A stretch of DNA of 64,000 bases from Hymenobacter sp. CRA2 (lineage in GTDB: Bacteria; Bacteroidota; Bacteroidia; Cytophagales; Hymenobacteraceae). The position numbers were made by a program, and so were the translations under genes. Numbering within the stretch: the stretch's first letter is position 1; the number at the start of each line of letters is the position of its first letter. Below the pieces are notes generated by a model, which saw only the letters and a list, made by a program, of their open reading frames with translations, was not told the origin of the DNA and made no database searches. Below are positions 6,550-14,728 of this stretch, piece after piece. The stretch spans positions 186,001-250,000 of the forward strand of contig NZ_MVBC01000003.1 in assembly GCF_002007105.1 (NCBI RefSeq). Direction: 5' to 3'.

Positions 6550-8592
6550 TTAAGCGTTGTCTTTCTTGTCGTCAGCGTTTTCGTCCGACGAAGTCAGGTT
6601 CTTCACGGTGTCAACTACGTCACCAGCGAGGTCCTTGGCTTTGTCAACCACGGCCGAAGCGGCGTCGGCGATGGTGCTCAGCAGACCACCTTCAGCGGGA
6701 GCAGCTTCCTCGGCGGGAGCGGCTTCAGCTTTGGCCGGCTTGGCAGCGGGGGTGCTCAGCTTCTGCTCAGCAGCCTCACGCTCGTTGCCCATCATCCGGT
6801 CACGCAGGGCGCTCAGGGCGTCCAGGTCACCCAGGGTCGACTTCTCGGCTTTCTTCAGGTCGGCCGCTTTGCCTTCACCTTGGGCCGAAGCACCACCAGC
6901 GTTGCCACCGGTCGGCTTCTTCTTGGTGAACTTCGACATGCGGTTGTCCTCATCCTGCTGGCCCTGGCCGTAGGTGGCCGTGTGCGACAGCACGATGCGA
7001 CGGTCGTCCTTCGAGAATTCCACTACGCGGAAGTCCAGCGACTCGCCCACTTCCGGCGAACCGCCGTCAGCTTTGGCCAGCGACTTGGGGTAAGCGAAGC
7101 CTTCGATGCCGTAGGGCAGCTCGAGCACCGCACCGCGGTCGGTTTTCTCGGTGATGGTCGCCTTGTGGGTCGAGCCGGGGGTGAACACCGTCTGGAAGGT
7201 ATCCCAGGGGTTTTCTTCCAGCTGCTTGTGGCCCAGGGCCAGACGACGGTTGGCTACGTCCAGCTCCAGCACTACCACGTCCAGACGGTCGCCCACCTTC
7301 ACCATTTCGGAGGGGTGCTTCACCTTCTTGGTCCACGACAGGTCCGATACGTGCACGAGGCCGTCCACACCTTCTTCCAGTTCCACGAACAGGCCGAAGT
7401 TGGTCAGGTTGCGCACCAGGCCGTTGTGCTTGCTGCCTACAGCGTACTTCGAACCGAAGTCAGCGCGGGTCCAGGGGTCTTCGGTCAGCTGCTTGATGCC
7501 CAGGCTCATCTTACGGTCTTCGCGGTCGAGGGTCAGGATCTGAGCCTCCACTACGTCGCCCTGCTTGATGAAGTCCTGCGGGTTGCGCAGGTGCTGGCTC
7601 CACGACATTTCCGACACGTGGATCAGGCCCTCAACACCCGGCACGATTTCCATGAACGCGCCGTAGTCGGCTACGTTCACGATGCGGCCTTGTACTTTGG
7701 AGCCGGGCTGCAGGTCTTGCGGCAGCGAATCCCACGGGTGCGGGGTCAGCTGCTTCAGGCCGAGCGAGATACGCTTCTTGGCTTCGTCGAAGTCCAGTAC
7801 TACCACGTTCAGCTTCTGGTCGAGCTGCAGAACTTCCGACGGGTGAGCGATACGGCCCCACGAGATGTCGGTGATGTGCAGCAGGCCGTCGACGCCGCCG
7901 AGGTCGATGAACACGCCGAAGTTGGTCATGTTCTTGATAACGCCCTCGAGGATCTGGCCTTTCTCCAGGTTGTTGAGGATGGCTTCGCGCTGCTTCTCCA
8001 GGTCCTTCTCGATGAGGACTTTGTGCGAAACAACCACGTTGTCGAAAGCGGCGTTGATTTTTACCACTTTCACTTCCATGCGACGACCAACATAGATGTC
8101 GAAGTCGCGGATGGGCTTCACGTCGATCTGCGAGCCGGGCAGGAAGGCTTCTACGCCGTCCAGCTCCATGATCAGACCGCCTTTGGTGCGACGCTTCACC
8201 ACACCTTCCAGGATGGTGTCGTTCTCCAGGGCGTCGTAGATGGCCTTCCAAGCCTGCTTGATCTTCGCCTTCTTGCGCGAGAGGATCAGCTGGCCGTTGG
8301 CATCTTCCTGGTCTTCGATGAAGACTTCCACTTCATCACCGGCTTTCAGGTCGGCCAGGTCGCGGAATTCCGAACGCGGAACCAGACCATCCGACTTGAA
8401 GCCGATGTTCACGATTACGTCGCGGTCACCGACCGAAACGACCGTGCCCTTCACAACCTGCTCCTCCTCTACGGTGGTCAGGGTGCCGGCGTACATTTCT
8501 TCGAGACGGGCGCGCTCCTCTTTCGAGTAGATGCCACCGAAGCTGTTGGCTCCGACGTTGTCCCAATCGAAGTTGTCTACTACTTCTGCCAT
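6550..8592 (-). CDS. rpsA: 30S ribosomal protein S1
   Basis: 680 residues from the ATG at 8592 (MAEVVDNFDWDNVGANSF). S1 binds mRNA on the 30S subunit and promotes initiation, which matters greatly in Bacteroidota because they rarely use Shine-Dalgarno sites. Six S1 RNA-binding repeats are visible; five of their cores read GTVVSVGDRDVIVNIGF, GVVKRRTKGGLIMELDG, GVIKNMTNFGVFIDLGG, GRIVNVADYGAFMEI and GLVRNLTNFGLFVELEE, and the last begins ATITEKTDRGAVLELPY. The C-terminal 80 or so residues are an Ala/Lys/Glu-rich low-complexity tail (KPAKAEAAPAEEAAPAEGG) absent from E. coli S1. The gene is monocistronic, with a structured 5' leader and its own terminator. An in-frame extension upstream to 8766 is leader sequence, not protein. 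Confidence 0.95.
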   Translation of the reverse strand: MAEVVDNFDWDNVGANSFGGIYSKEERARLEEMYAGTLTTVEEEQVVKGTVVSVGDRDVIVNIGFKSDGLVPRSEFRDLADLKAGDEVEVFIEDQEDANGQLILSRKKAKIKQAWKAIYDALENDTILEGVVKRRTKGGLIMELDGVEAFLPGSQIDVKPIRDFDIYVGRRMEVKVVKINAAFDNVVVSHKVLIEKDLEKQREAILNNLEKGQILEGVIKNMTNFGVFIDLGGVDGLLHITDISWGRIAHPSEVLQLDQKLNVVVLDFDEAKKRISLGLKQLTPHPWDSLPQDLQPGSKVQGRIVNVADYGAFMEIVPGVEGLIHVSEMSWSQHLRNPQDFIKQGDVVEAQILTLDREDRKMSLGIKQLTEDPWTRADFGSKYAVGSKHNGLVRNLTNFGLFVELEEGVDGLVHVSDLSWTKKVKHPSEMVKVGDRLDVVVLELDVANRRLALGHKQLEENPWDTFQTVFTPGSTHKATITEKTDRGAVLELPYGIEGFAYPKSLAKADGGSPEVGESLDFRVVEFSKDDRRIVLSHTATYGQGQQDEDNRMSKFTKKKPTGGNAGGASAQGEGKAADLKKAEKSTLGDLDALSALRDRMMGNEREAAEQKLSTPAAKPAKAEAAPAEEAAPAEGGLLSTIADAASAVVDKAKDLAGDVVDTVKNLTSSDENADDKKDNA

Positions 8593-8629
8593 GATATTGC
8601 AGTTGGCCCTCGTTACACGTCCGGCGCAG

Positions 8630-8699
8630 GGCCCGCCTCCGGAACGCGTTGTTGGTTGATTACCAGCGCCAAAGCGCCGTTCCGCCACCTTGGCGGGCC
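8630..8699 (-). promoter_or_regulatory. Three-stem structured leader of rpsA
   Basis: The rpsA 5' leader of about 100 bases can fold into nested stems. The outer stem is GGCCCGCC/GGCGGGCC (8692-8699 with 8630-8637), the middle one CGGAACG/CGTTCCG (8678-8684 with 8640-8646), and the inner hairpin GCGC-TTTG-GCGC (8666-8677). The fold begins next to the expected transcription start. It may serve autoregulation by S1, as known for rpsA in other phyla; this is inference from base pairing only. Confidence 0.55.
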
Positions 8700-8700
8700 G

Positions 8701-8708
8701 CAAAGATA
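8701..8708 (-). promoter_or_regulatory. Probable -7 box of rpsA
   Basis: TATCTTTG on the minus strand matches the Bacteroidota -7 consensus TAnnTTTG. A clear TTTG at -33 is lacking; only a T-rich GGTTTTTAC lies at about the right distance. The same GCAAAGRTA context (plus strand) occurs before smpB and the second desaturase. Confidence 0.5.
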
Positions 8709-8763
8709 CGAATTTTGAGCGAGTAAAAACCAGCAGTGGTGAAATGCAAGAATTTTTACGCTT

Positions 8764-8784
8764 CAATACCTCGAGAAGGTATTG
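8764..8784 (-). terminator. Small hairpin after the 8791 gene
   Basis: CAATACCT and AGGTATTG form a perfect 8-bp stem with a 5-base loop directly after the stop of the minus-strand gene. There is no T run, so it may be a weak terminator or an mRNA end-protecting hairpin. Confidence 0.4.
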
Positions 8785-8790
8785 ATGGTA

Positions 8791-9132
8791 TTACTCCGGC
8801 ATCAAGACAACTTCTTGGAAGTTGTGCGGATTGTACTTGAGCTCACACGTGTCCCCACTTTTAAATTCATAAACCGAGGTAGTTGATACAACTGCATCGG
8901 CAGTACCACCATTGACTTTATACCTAACCCGAGTATTCCTACTGGTTACACTTAGAATAACACTGTATGCTTCTTTTCCATTCTGAAGCAATCCATTTCG
9001 CCATTCTCGTCTGATTAACTCTATTGCTACCAATAAAACCAGCAGCCCGATTAGCAAAGCAAGGTCTCTCCTATATACTTGGATAAAGCTCAAGAGCTTC
9101 GTCAGACTTGATTGTTTATTCTTACGCCGCAT
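8791..9132 (-). CDS. Small membrane-anchored protein of unknown function
   Basis: 113 residues from the ATG at 9132 (MRRKNKQSSLTKLLSFIQVY). A basic N-terminus is followed by one transmembrane segment at about residues 24-40 (LALLIGLLVLLVAIELI) and a beta-rich C-terminal part (YSVILSVTSRNTRVRYKVNG) of about 65 residues, probably periplasmic. No family is recognised. Base composition is clearly more AT-rich than in neighbouring genes, which suggests recent acquisition. An earlier start at 9177 would include a hairpin (9136-9156) and is less likely. Confidence 0.65.
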   Translation of the reverse strand: MRRKNKQSSLTKLLSFIQVYRRDLALLIGLLVLLVAIELIRREWRNGLLQNGKEAYSVILSVTSRNTRVRYKVNGGTADAVVSTTSVYEFKSGDTCELKYNPHNFQEVVLMPE

Positions 9133-9177
9133 TTGTTGCGTTCCACTAGAACGCAAATATCTTCCACGAACGCACAC

Positions 9178-9217
9178 AAAAAAGCAGCAGCCTGCTTCAA
9201 TTAAAGCAGGCTGCTGC
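9178..9217 (-). terminator. Terminator of the first desaturase gene
   Basis: GCAGCAGCCTGCTT and AAGCAGGCTGCTGC form a perfect 14-bp stem with a 6-base loop. On the minus strand six T residues follow. It lies just after the desaturase stop codon. Confidence 0.85.
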
Positions 9218-9234
9218 CATTCTATTAACCAAGT

Positions 9235-10299
9235 TTACGCCCGACCCATCTGCCGCAAAAACAGCACGTGCGACAGCACGGCCGAGCGCATGCGCGGGAA
9301 TTCGTTGTAGACTACGTCGAACTCCTGGCACACCTGCTTGATGATTTTGTTGATGGCTGGGTAGTGAACGTGCGAAATCTTCGGGAACAGATGGTGCTCT
9401 ACCTGGAAATTCAGCCCGCCGACCAGCCAGCTGATGACGCGGCTGTTGGTGGCGAAGTTAGCGGTGGTCTTAATCTGGTGAATGGCCCACTCGTCGTCCA
9501 TCTTCAGCGAAGCTTCATTGGGCATGGGGAAAGCAGTGTGCTCCACGGTGTGGGCCAATTGAAACACCAGGCTCAGTACGAAGCCGGCTACGCAGGTGAT
9601 TGTCAGGAAGCCGACGAGCCAGGGCAGGAAGCCCAGGGTGTAGATGGGCAGGGCCACGTAGAGCACAAGGTTGAGCACCTTGAAGCCCCAGAATACCAGA
9701 TGGTCGCTCAGGGCCATCTTCTTCAGATCTACCGAGCCGATTTTGCGCTTGAAGTACTTCTGGTAGTCCATCACGAAAATCCACGACAGGTAGAGCATGC
9801 AGTACAGGAACCAGAAGTACAGGTGCTGGAAGCGGTGCAGGCGGTAGCGTTTCTGGGTGCTGCTCAGGCGCATCCAGGGCTGCACGTCAATGTCGTCGTC
9901 AATGCCGTCGATGTTGGTGTAGGCGTGGTGCACCACGTTGTGCTTCATATTCCACATAAAGCTGCTGCCACCGAGCACGTTCAGGGTGAAGGCGGCGAAG
10001 TGGTTTAGCCAGCGGTGCTGTGAGAAGGAGCCGTGGGCGCCGTCGTGCATCACATTGAAGCCGATAGCGGCGATGAAGCCGCCAAGTAGAACGGCTTCGA
10101 GCAAGGCCACGGCCGTGGGCGGGGTAAAGAACACCAGGTGCACGTATAGCGCCACGAAGCCTGCGAGCAGCAAGACAGCCTTGGAGAGCAGGCCAGTGCT
10201 ACCGGCGGTGGATTTTCCGGATTCCTCGAAGTGGAGGCTGATGCGGCGTTTTAGCTCGGCGTGGAAGGAGCGCGAGGCGGCAAATTTGGGGAGTGACAT
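9235..10299 (-). CDS. Membrane fatty acid desaturase (first copy)
   Basis: 354 residues from the ATG at 10299 (MSLPKFAASRSFHAELKRRI). It is a membrane di-iron desaturase of the acyl-CoA/acyl-lipid type, which puts double bonds into fatty acyl chains and so adjusts membrane fluidity. The three histidine boxes are present: HDGAHGS, HHAYTN and QVEHHLFP. Hydrophobic pairs lie between them (VLLLAGFVALYVHLVFF, LYCMLYLSWIFVMDY, LPWLVGFLTITCVAGFV). A close paralogue lies at 20104-21180. An upstream in-frame extension to 10491 is not needed: the paralogue begins at the same Met. Position specificity cannot be read from the sequence. Confidence 0.9.
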   Translation of the reverse strand: MSLPKFAASRSFHAELKRRISLHFEESGKSTAGSTGLLSKAVLLLAGFVALYVHLVFFTPPTAVALLEAVLLGGFIAAIGFNVMHDGAHGSFSQHRWLNHFAAFTLNVLGGSSFMWNMKHNVVHHAYTNIDGIDDDIDVQPWMRLSSTQKRYRLHRFQHLYFWFLYCMLYLSWIFVMDYQKYFKRKIGSVDLKKMALSDHLVFWGFKVLNLVLYVALPIYTLGFLPWLVGFLTITCVAGFVLSLVFQLAHTVEHTAFPMPNEASLKMDDEWAIHQIKTTANFATNSRVISWLVGGLNFQVEHHLFPKISHVHYPAINKIIKQVCQEFDVVYNEFPRMRSAVLSHVLFLRQMGRA

Positions 10300-10483
10300 T
10301 CGGCAATGGTGATGCGCCCCGGCCGCCAGTAGCGCCGAGGCCGAGCCGAAGAACCCCTCCGACGATAGGTCGCAGCTCCAGCGGCAGCGTTTCCACCGCG
10401 AGTTACGCTTATTCCAACGGCGGGCTAGATAGTCTGGTTCATATGCTTGGCGCGGCACCTCTTCTGCAATAGCCAAAAAGGGT

Positions 10484-10513
10484 GAATCCAAGCCCTACGG
10501 CTAGTATTCACCC
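10484..10513 (-). terminator. Terminator after the 10565 gene
   Basis: GGGTGAAT and ATTCACCC form an 8-bp stem around an 8-base loop; on the minus strand it is followed by TTTTT. It ends the small membrane protein gene upstream. Confidence 0.65.
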
Positions 10514-10564
10514 CTGGAAGTATTTTTGAATGACAAGCCCGCAGAGCTAGCCGTTCGGCGTGCC

Positions 10565-10927
10565 CTACCGTTTTTCGTTGGCCCGGTAATCGGTCAGCAA
10601 GTAGTTGGCCAACGCCACCGCGAAGAAGGAGACAAAGTAGCGGCGGGCATTGCGCTGCTTCAGGGCGCCGGTAGCCCAGGGCAACAAAAGCAACGCGGGC
10701 ACAAACGGGGTTTCCAGCTGCCCATGCACCCGCAAAGGCACCACCCGCTTTAGGCCCACCGGATGATCGGTCAGGGCATTGAGCACGCCTTGCGCACCGG
10801 CAAAGGCGTAGCAAAGGCGGCGGGCTGGCCCACGCAGATGGAACAGCGTCGGCGCCAGGGCCTGCAGGGCCACAAAGCCGTAATCAATGATGCCGTGAGC
10901 CGTGGGGCCGATGGGTTTTGCCTTCAT
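10565..10927 (-). CDS. Small multi-pass membrane protein, unknown
   Basis: 120 residues from the ATG at 10927 (MKAKPIGPTAHGIIDYGFVA). Hydrophobic segments (YGFVALQALAPTLF, LCYAFAGAQGVLNAL, FVPALLLLPWATGAL, YFVSFFAVALANYLL) suggest about four membrane spans. The GPTAHGIIDYGF opening and LTDHPVGLKRVVPLRVHGQ segment resemble small unknown membrane proteins of Hymenobacter and Spirosoma relatives, but I cannot name a family. It may be transcribed with the 86-residue gene upstream (50-base gap). Confidence 0.7.
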   Translation of the reverse strand: MKAKPIGPTAHGIIDYGFVALQALAPTLFHLRGPARRLCYAFAGAQGVLNALTDHPVGLKRVVPLRVHGQLETPFVPALLLLPWATGALKQRNARRYFVSFFAVALANYLLTDYRANEKR

Positions 10928-10977
10928 GGGTAAACAGGAGGAATCAACAGGAAGACCGGATGAGCTGCACGCGGCCC

Positions 10978-11238
10978 TCAGCTTTCGTCAACGGTAGTGG
11001 TGTGTGCGATGGGGTAGCCGGCGGCTTGCAGGGCATTTTTGATAGCCGGCCATTCCGGCTCGGCGCCGGTAGCGGAGGCTACTACCGCTTCGCCCGGCGC
11101 GACGCGGTCGACCAGCAAGTGGTGCTGCTGGAGCAGCTCGCGGGCTTTTACCAGGCTCGCGTCGTCGGTCATATCCGGCAGGGCAAGGTGGTAGCGCACG
11201 AGTTGGTTGTTATTGGCCGTGGAATCAGGAGTAAGCAT
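10978..11238 (-). CDS. Small hypothetical protein (86 residues)
   Basis: From the ATG at 11238 (MLTPDSTANNNQLVRYHLAL). A strand-helix-strand-helix pattern (QLVRYHLALPDM, SLVKARELLQQHHLLVDRVA, GEAVVASATG, WPAIKNALQAAGYPIAHTTT) suggests a ferredoxin-like fold similar in shape to heavy-metal-associated domains, but the CxxC metal motif is absent. No signal peptide. Function unknown. Confidence 0.6.
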   Translation of the reverse strand: MLTPDSTANNNQLVRYHLALPDMTDDASLVKARELLQQHHLLVDRVAPGEAVVASATGAEPEWPAIKNALQAAGYPIAHTTTVDES

Positions 11239-11317
11239 GGTGAGGGAAGTAAGTGGGTTGTGCCATGACTACGCAGCAAGCAAGCTTCAGGGTTGACTCT
11301 CGTCGGTCCGATAAACT

Positions 11318-11366
11318 AAACTGCCGGCCGGGCGGCGTCACGTTGACGCTGCCCGGCCGGCAGTTT
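11318..11366 (-). terminator. Terminator of the leu operon
   Basis: AAACTGCCGGCCGGGC and GCCCGGCCGGCAGTTT form a perfect 16-bp stem whose loop contains a further short stem (GCGTCA/TGACGC). It lies 24 bases after the leuB stop. There is no long T run, but the stem is very strong. Confidence 0.7.
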
Positions 11367-11389
11367 GCCTTTCCCCTCTCCCGCCGACC

Positions 11390-12511
11390 TCAGATAATCG
11401 TGCTCAGGCCTACTTCGATATTCTCGCGGTACAGCGGCGACTCCAGCCGCTCGGCCACCTGAAAGGCAATGTAGCTGCCCACCTGCTCGGTGGTGTACGG
11501 CGCCTCGGGGTTCAGTTCGGGCGTGAGGACGTTGTGGTCGAGGGCTTTCTGCACGGCGGCCTTCACCGTGTCGGCCTCCTGCAGCAGGCCGAAGTGCTCC
11601 AGCATCAGGGCCACCGACAAGATGGTGGCAATGGGATTGGCAATGCCCCGGCCGGCCGCCTGCGGGTAAGAACCGTGAATGGGCTCAAACAGCGCCACCG
11701 TATTGCCCACCGACGCCGAGGGCAGCAGGCCCAGTGAGCCGGCAATGACCGAAGCTTCGTCGCTGATGATGTCGCCGAACATGTTTTCGGTCAGGATGAC
11801 GTCGAACTGCTTCGGGTTCAGAATCACCTGCATAGCCGCGTTGTCGACGAACAGGTAATCAACCTGCACGCCGGGGTGCTCGGACGCCAGTTGCTGCACT
11901 ACTTCGCGCCAGAGGCGGGACGTTTCCAGCACGTTGGCCTTATCCACCAAGGTGAGTCGACGGCGGCGCGTTTCGGCAGCCTGGAAAGCTAAGCGGGCAA
12001 TGCGCTCGATTTCCTCGCGCGAGTAAGTGCAGTGGTCGTAGGCCGAGCCGTCCGCCGTGCGGCCCTTGGCGCCGAAGTAGATACCGCCGGTCAGCTCGCG
12101 GAAGATGAGCATGTCGGTGCCCTGAATACGCTCCGGCCGCAGCGGCGAGTGCGGCAGCAGCACGTCGTAGGCCGTGACGGGGCGGATGTTGGCAAACAGG
12201 CCCAGCGACTTACGCAGGCGCAGCAACCCTTGCTCGGGGCGTACCGGGGCGGCGGGGTCGTTGTCGTACTTCGGGTCGCCGATGGCGCCGAGCAGCACCG
12301 CGTCGGCCTGAAAGCAGGCCTGCAGCGTGGCATCGGGCAAGGGGCTACCGGTGGCGTCGATGGCGCAGGCGCCCATCAGCTGGTAGTCGTAGTCAAACTC
12401 GTGCCCGAAGCGTTCGGCCACGGCATCGAGCACCTTGATGGCTTCGCGGCAGACCTCGGGGCCGATGCCGTCGCCGGCCAGTACGGTGATTTTCTTGCTT
12501 AGAATGCCCAT
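11390..12511 (-). CDS. leuB: 3-isopropylmalate dehydrogenase
   Basis: 373 residues from the ATG at 12511 (MGILSKKITVLAGDGIGPEV). It catalyses the NAD-dependent oxidative decarboxylation of 3-isopropylmalate to 2-oxoisocaproate, the third stage of leucine synthesis in the cytoplasm. Visible family motifs are GDGIGPEV at the N-terminus, LRLRKSLGLFANIRPV (substrate arginines), RELTGGIYFG, LVDKANVLETSRLWR and NMFGDIISDEASVIAGSLG (catalytic Asp). The start overlaps the end of leuD by 13 bases, indicating translational coupling. It is the last gene of leuACDB; a strong terminator hairpin follows. Confidence 0.95.
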   Translation of the reverse strand: MGILSKKITVLAGDGIGPEVCREAIKVLDAVAERFGHEFDYDYQLMGACAIDATGSPLPDATLQACFQADAVLLGAIGDPKYDNDPAAPVRPEQGLLRLRKSLGLFANIRPVTAYDVLLPHSPLRPERIQGTDMLIFRELTGGIYFGAKGRTADGSAYDHCTYSREEIERIARLAFQAAETRRRRLTLVDKANVLETSRLWREVVQQLASEHPGVQVDYLFVDNAAMQVILNPKQFDVILTENMFGDIISDEASVIAGSLGLLPSASVGNTVALFEPIHGSYPQAAGRGIANPIATILSVALMLEHFGLLQEADTVKAAVQKALDHNVLTPELNPEAPYTTEQVGSYIAFQVAERLESPLYRENIEVGLSTII

Positions 12512-13095
12512 ACCCGTTGCTGTTCGTAGGCCTCGATGGCCTCTTTTTGGTTGACCAAGAAATCGATGTCGTCGTAGCCGTGGAGCAGGCATTCCTTCTT
12601 GTAAGGGTCGAGGTCGAAGGGAATGTTTTTCTCCCACACCGGCACGAAAAGCTGCTGTGCAGCCACGTCGATGATAAAGCCAGTGTGGGGCTCCTGTTCC
12701 ACCTCGGCAAAAAGTCGTTGCAGCACTTCATCGGAGACCTGCAGCGGCAACAGGCCGTTGTTCAGGGCGTTGCCGCGGAAGATATCGGCGAAGTAGCTGC
12801 TGATGACCACGCGGAAGCCCGCGTCGTAGAGGGCCCAGGCGGCGTGCTCCCGGGAGGAGCCGCAGCCGAAGTTTTTGCCGGCCAGTAGTATCTGGCCCGC
12901 GTAGCGTGGGTTATTCAGCACGAAATCGACCTTGGGCTGCCCGTCGGGCTGGTAGCGCCAGTCTCGGAACAGGTTTTCGCCGAAGCCTTCGCGCGAGGTA
13001 GCCTTCAGAAAACGAGCCGGGATAATCTGGTCGGTGTCGACGTTTTCGACGGGCAGCGGCACGGCGCTGGAGCGCAGAACTTCAAACTTTTCCAT
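12499..13095 (-). CDS. leuD: 3-isopropylmalate dehydratase small subunit
   Basis: 198 residues from the ATG at 13095 (MEKFEVLRSSAVPLPVENVD). With LeuC it isomerises 2-isopropylmalate to 3-isopropylmalate. Motifs of the swivel domain are seen: VDTDQIIPARFL, KNFGCGSSREHAAWAL and ISSYFADIFRGNALNNGLLP. Length fits the family (about 200). It lies 13 bases after leuC and overlaps leuB by 13 bases. Confidence 0.95.
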   Translation of the reverse strand: MEKFEVLRSSAVPLPVENVDTDQIIPARFLKATSREGFGENLFRDWRYQPDGQPKVDFVLNNPRYAGQILLAGKNFGCGSSREHAAWALYDAGFRVVISSYFADIFRGNALNNGLLPLQVSDEVLQRLFAEVEQEPHTGFIIDVAAQQLFVPVWEKNIPFDLDPYKKECLLHGYDDIDFLVNQKEAIEAYEQQRVWAF

Positions 13096-13108
13096 GAGCT
13101 AAAGGCGC

Positions 13109-14557
13109 TTAGAAGCTGGCGGCCGCGTCGACGAGCTGCCCTTCGGATTCGGTGACAAATGTGGTTTCGAGCAGGGCGGCCACGTCCACCAGGCGGCCTT
13201 CGACGGCGGTAATGGCCGCCACCAGCGGGCTGGCCAGCAGGGTGCGGGCGCCGGGCCCCTGGCGGCCTTCGAAGTTGCGGTTGGAGGTGGACACGCAGTA
13301 GGCGCCGGCCGGAATCTTGTCTTCGTTCATGGCCAGGCAGGCGCTGCACCCCGGCTCACGCAGCTCGAAGCCGGCTTCGGCCAGCACTTTGTCCAGGCCT
13401 TCGGCCCGGGCCTGCTGCTCCACGGCTTTGGAGCCGGGCACGATGATGGCCTCCACGTGCGGGGCCTTCTGCCTGCCGCGCACGTAAGCGGCCACGGTGC
13501 GCAAATCCTCGATGCGGGAGTTGGTGCAGCTGCCGATGAATACGTGGCTGATTTCCTTGCCCAGCAAGGACTCGCCGGGCGCGAAGCCCATGTACTGCAG
13601 GGCTTTACTGAAGCCGACGGCTTCGCTTTCGGCCACCGCCAGTGGAATGGGCGTGCTCAGCGCAATGCCCATCCCAGGGTTGGTACCGTAGGTTATCATG
13701 GGCTGAATGTCGGCCGCGTCGTAACGCACTTCGGCGTCAAATTCAGCGTCGGCGTCGGAGTAAAGCGTCTGCCAGTAGGCCAGGGCCTGCTGCCACCGCT
13801 CGCCCTGCGGAGCGTAAGGACGGCCCTGCAGATACGCGAAGGTGGTTTGGTCCGGGGCTATCAGGCCGCCGCGGGCGCCCATCTCGATGCTCATGTTACA
13901 GACCGTCATGCGGCCTTCCATGCTCAGGCCGCGCACGGCCGCGCCGGCATACTCCACGAAGTAGCCGGTAGCGCCGCCCGTGCCGAGCTGGGCAATGATG
14001 TACAGGATGAGGTCTTTGGCTGTGACGCCGGGGCGCAGTTGACCGTCGATGGTGATGCGCATGCGCCTGGGCCGGCTCAGCAAGAGGCACTGCGAGGCCA
14101 TGACCTGCGCTACCTGGCTGGTGCCGATGCCGAAAGCAATGGCGCCGAACGCACCGTGCGTGGAGGTGTGCGAGTCGCCGCAAACGATGGTCATGCCCGG
14201 CTGGGTGAGGCCTAGCTCCGGCCCGATGACGTGCACGATGCCCTGCCGCTGGTGCCCCAGCCCGTAGAGCTCCACATCGAACTTCTCGCAGTTTTCGGTA
14301 AGCTTATCCACCTGCGAGCGGGATAATTCGTCCTCGATGGGCAGGTGCTGGTTGCGGGTCGGCACGTTGTGGTCGGCGGTGGCCACCATCTGCGTCCGGC
14401 GAAAGAGCGGCAGCCCGCGGGCTTCCAGTTCGTCGAAGGCCTGCGGGCTGGTGACTTCGTGGATGAGGTGCCGGTCGATATAGAATACGTCCTGGCCGCC
14501 CGCAATGGAGCTGACCACGTGCGCGTCCCAGATTTTGTCGAAGAGAGTCTTGGCCAT
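13109..14557 (-). CDS. leuC: 3-isopropylmalate dehydratase large subunit
   Basis: 482 residues from the ATG at 14557 ([20 protein letters not shown]). It is the aconitase-type subunit that carries a [4Fe-4S] cluster. Cluster cysteines are seen in IGSCTNSR (about residue 342) and GCSACLAMN (about 402-405). The substrate region [20 protein letters not shown] is complete. A longer open frame reaches 14707 but passes through a palindromic repeat, so the shorter start, standard for the family, is chosen. Gene order on the minus strand is leuA-leuC-leuD-leuB. Confidence 0.95.
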   Translation of the reverse strand: MAKTLFDKIWDAHVVSSIAGGQDVFYIDRHLIHEVTSPQAFDELEARGLPLFRRTQMVATADHNVPTRNQHLPIEDELSRSQVDKLTENCEKFDVELYGLGHQRQGIVHVIGPELGLTQPGMTIVCGDSHTSTHGAFGAIAFGIGTSQVAQVMASQCLLLSRPRRMRITIDGQLRPGVTAKDLILYIIAQLGTGGATGYFVEYAGAAVRGLSMEGRMTVCNMSIEMGARGGLIAPDQTTFAYLQGRPYAPQGERWQQALAYWQTLYSDADAEFDAEVRYDAADIQPMITYGTNPGMGIALSTPIPLAVAESEAVGFSKALQYMGFAPGESLLGKEISHVFIGSCTNSRIEDLRTVAAYVRGRQKAPHVEAIIVPGSKAVEQQARAEGLDKVLAEAGFELREPGCSACLAMNEDKIPAGAYCVSTSNRNFEGRQGPGARTLLASPLVAAITAVEGRLVDVAALLETTFVTESEGQLVDAAASF

Positions 14558-14597
14558 GATGGGCGGGGTGGGATTAGGCTTTTGGGCTACTTCGTCC

Positions 14598-14710
14598 GTC
14601 ATGTCGAGCGCAGCCGAGACATCTCGCTCGGGTGCTAATCGTCTCGTTGGACGAGCAGGATTACTATCCGATGTCAGCACGCGAGATGTCTCGGCTGCGC
14701 TCGACATGAC
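14598..14710. repeat. Palindromic element with perfect 30-bp arms between leuA and leuC
   Basis: The left arm (14598-14627, beginning GTCATGTCGAGCGCAGCC) and right arm (14681-14710) are perfect reverse complements over 30 bases. The 53-base centre contains GGATTACTATCC, a short self-complementary tip also found in the repeat at 19984 and, as GGTTACTATCC, at 23908. Similarity to the 23908 copy continues right of the arm to 14730, up to the leuA stop. It lies inside the leu operon, so it should form a large hairpin in the mRNA. Confidence 0.85.
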
Positions 14711-14728
14711 GAGCTTTTTCCGCTTGTT

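Noticed and set aside
6880-8718. 612-codon plus-strand open frame opposite rpsA
   Set aside because: It is a mirror of rpsA in GC-rich DNA: His/Val/Glu-rich, no domain, and rpsA on the other strand is certain.
14557-14707. N-terminal extension of LeuC to 14707
   Set aside because: The extension is encoded by the right part of a palindromic repeat; LeuC proteins normally begin near [10 protein letters not shown].
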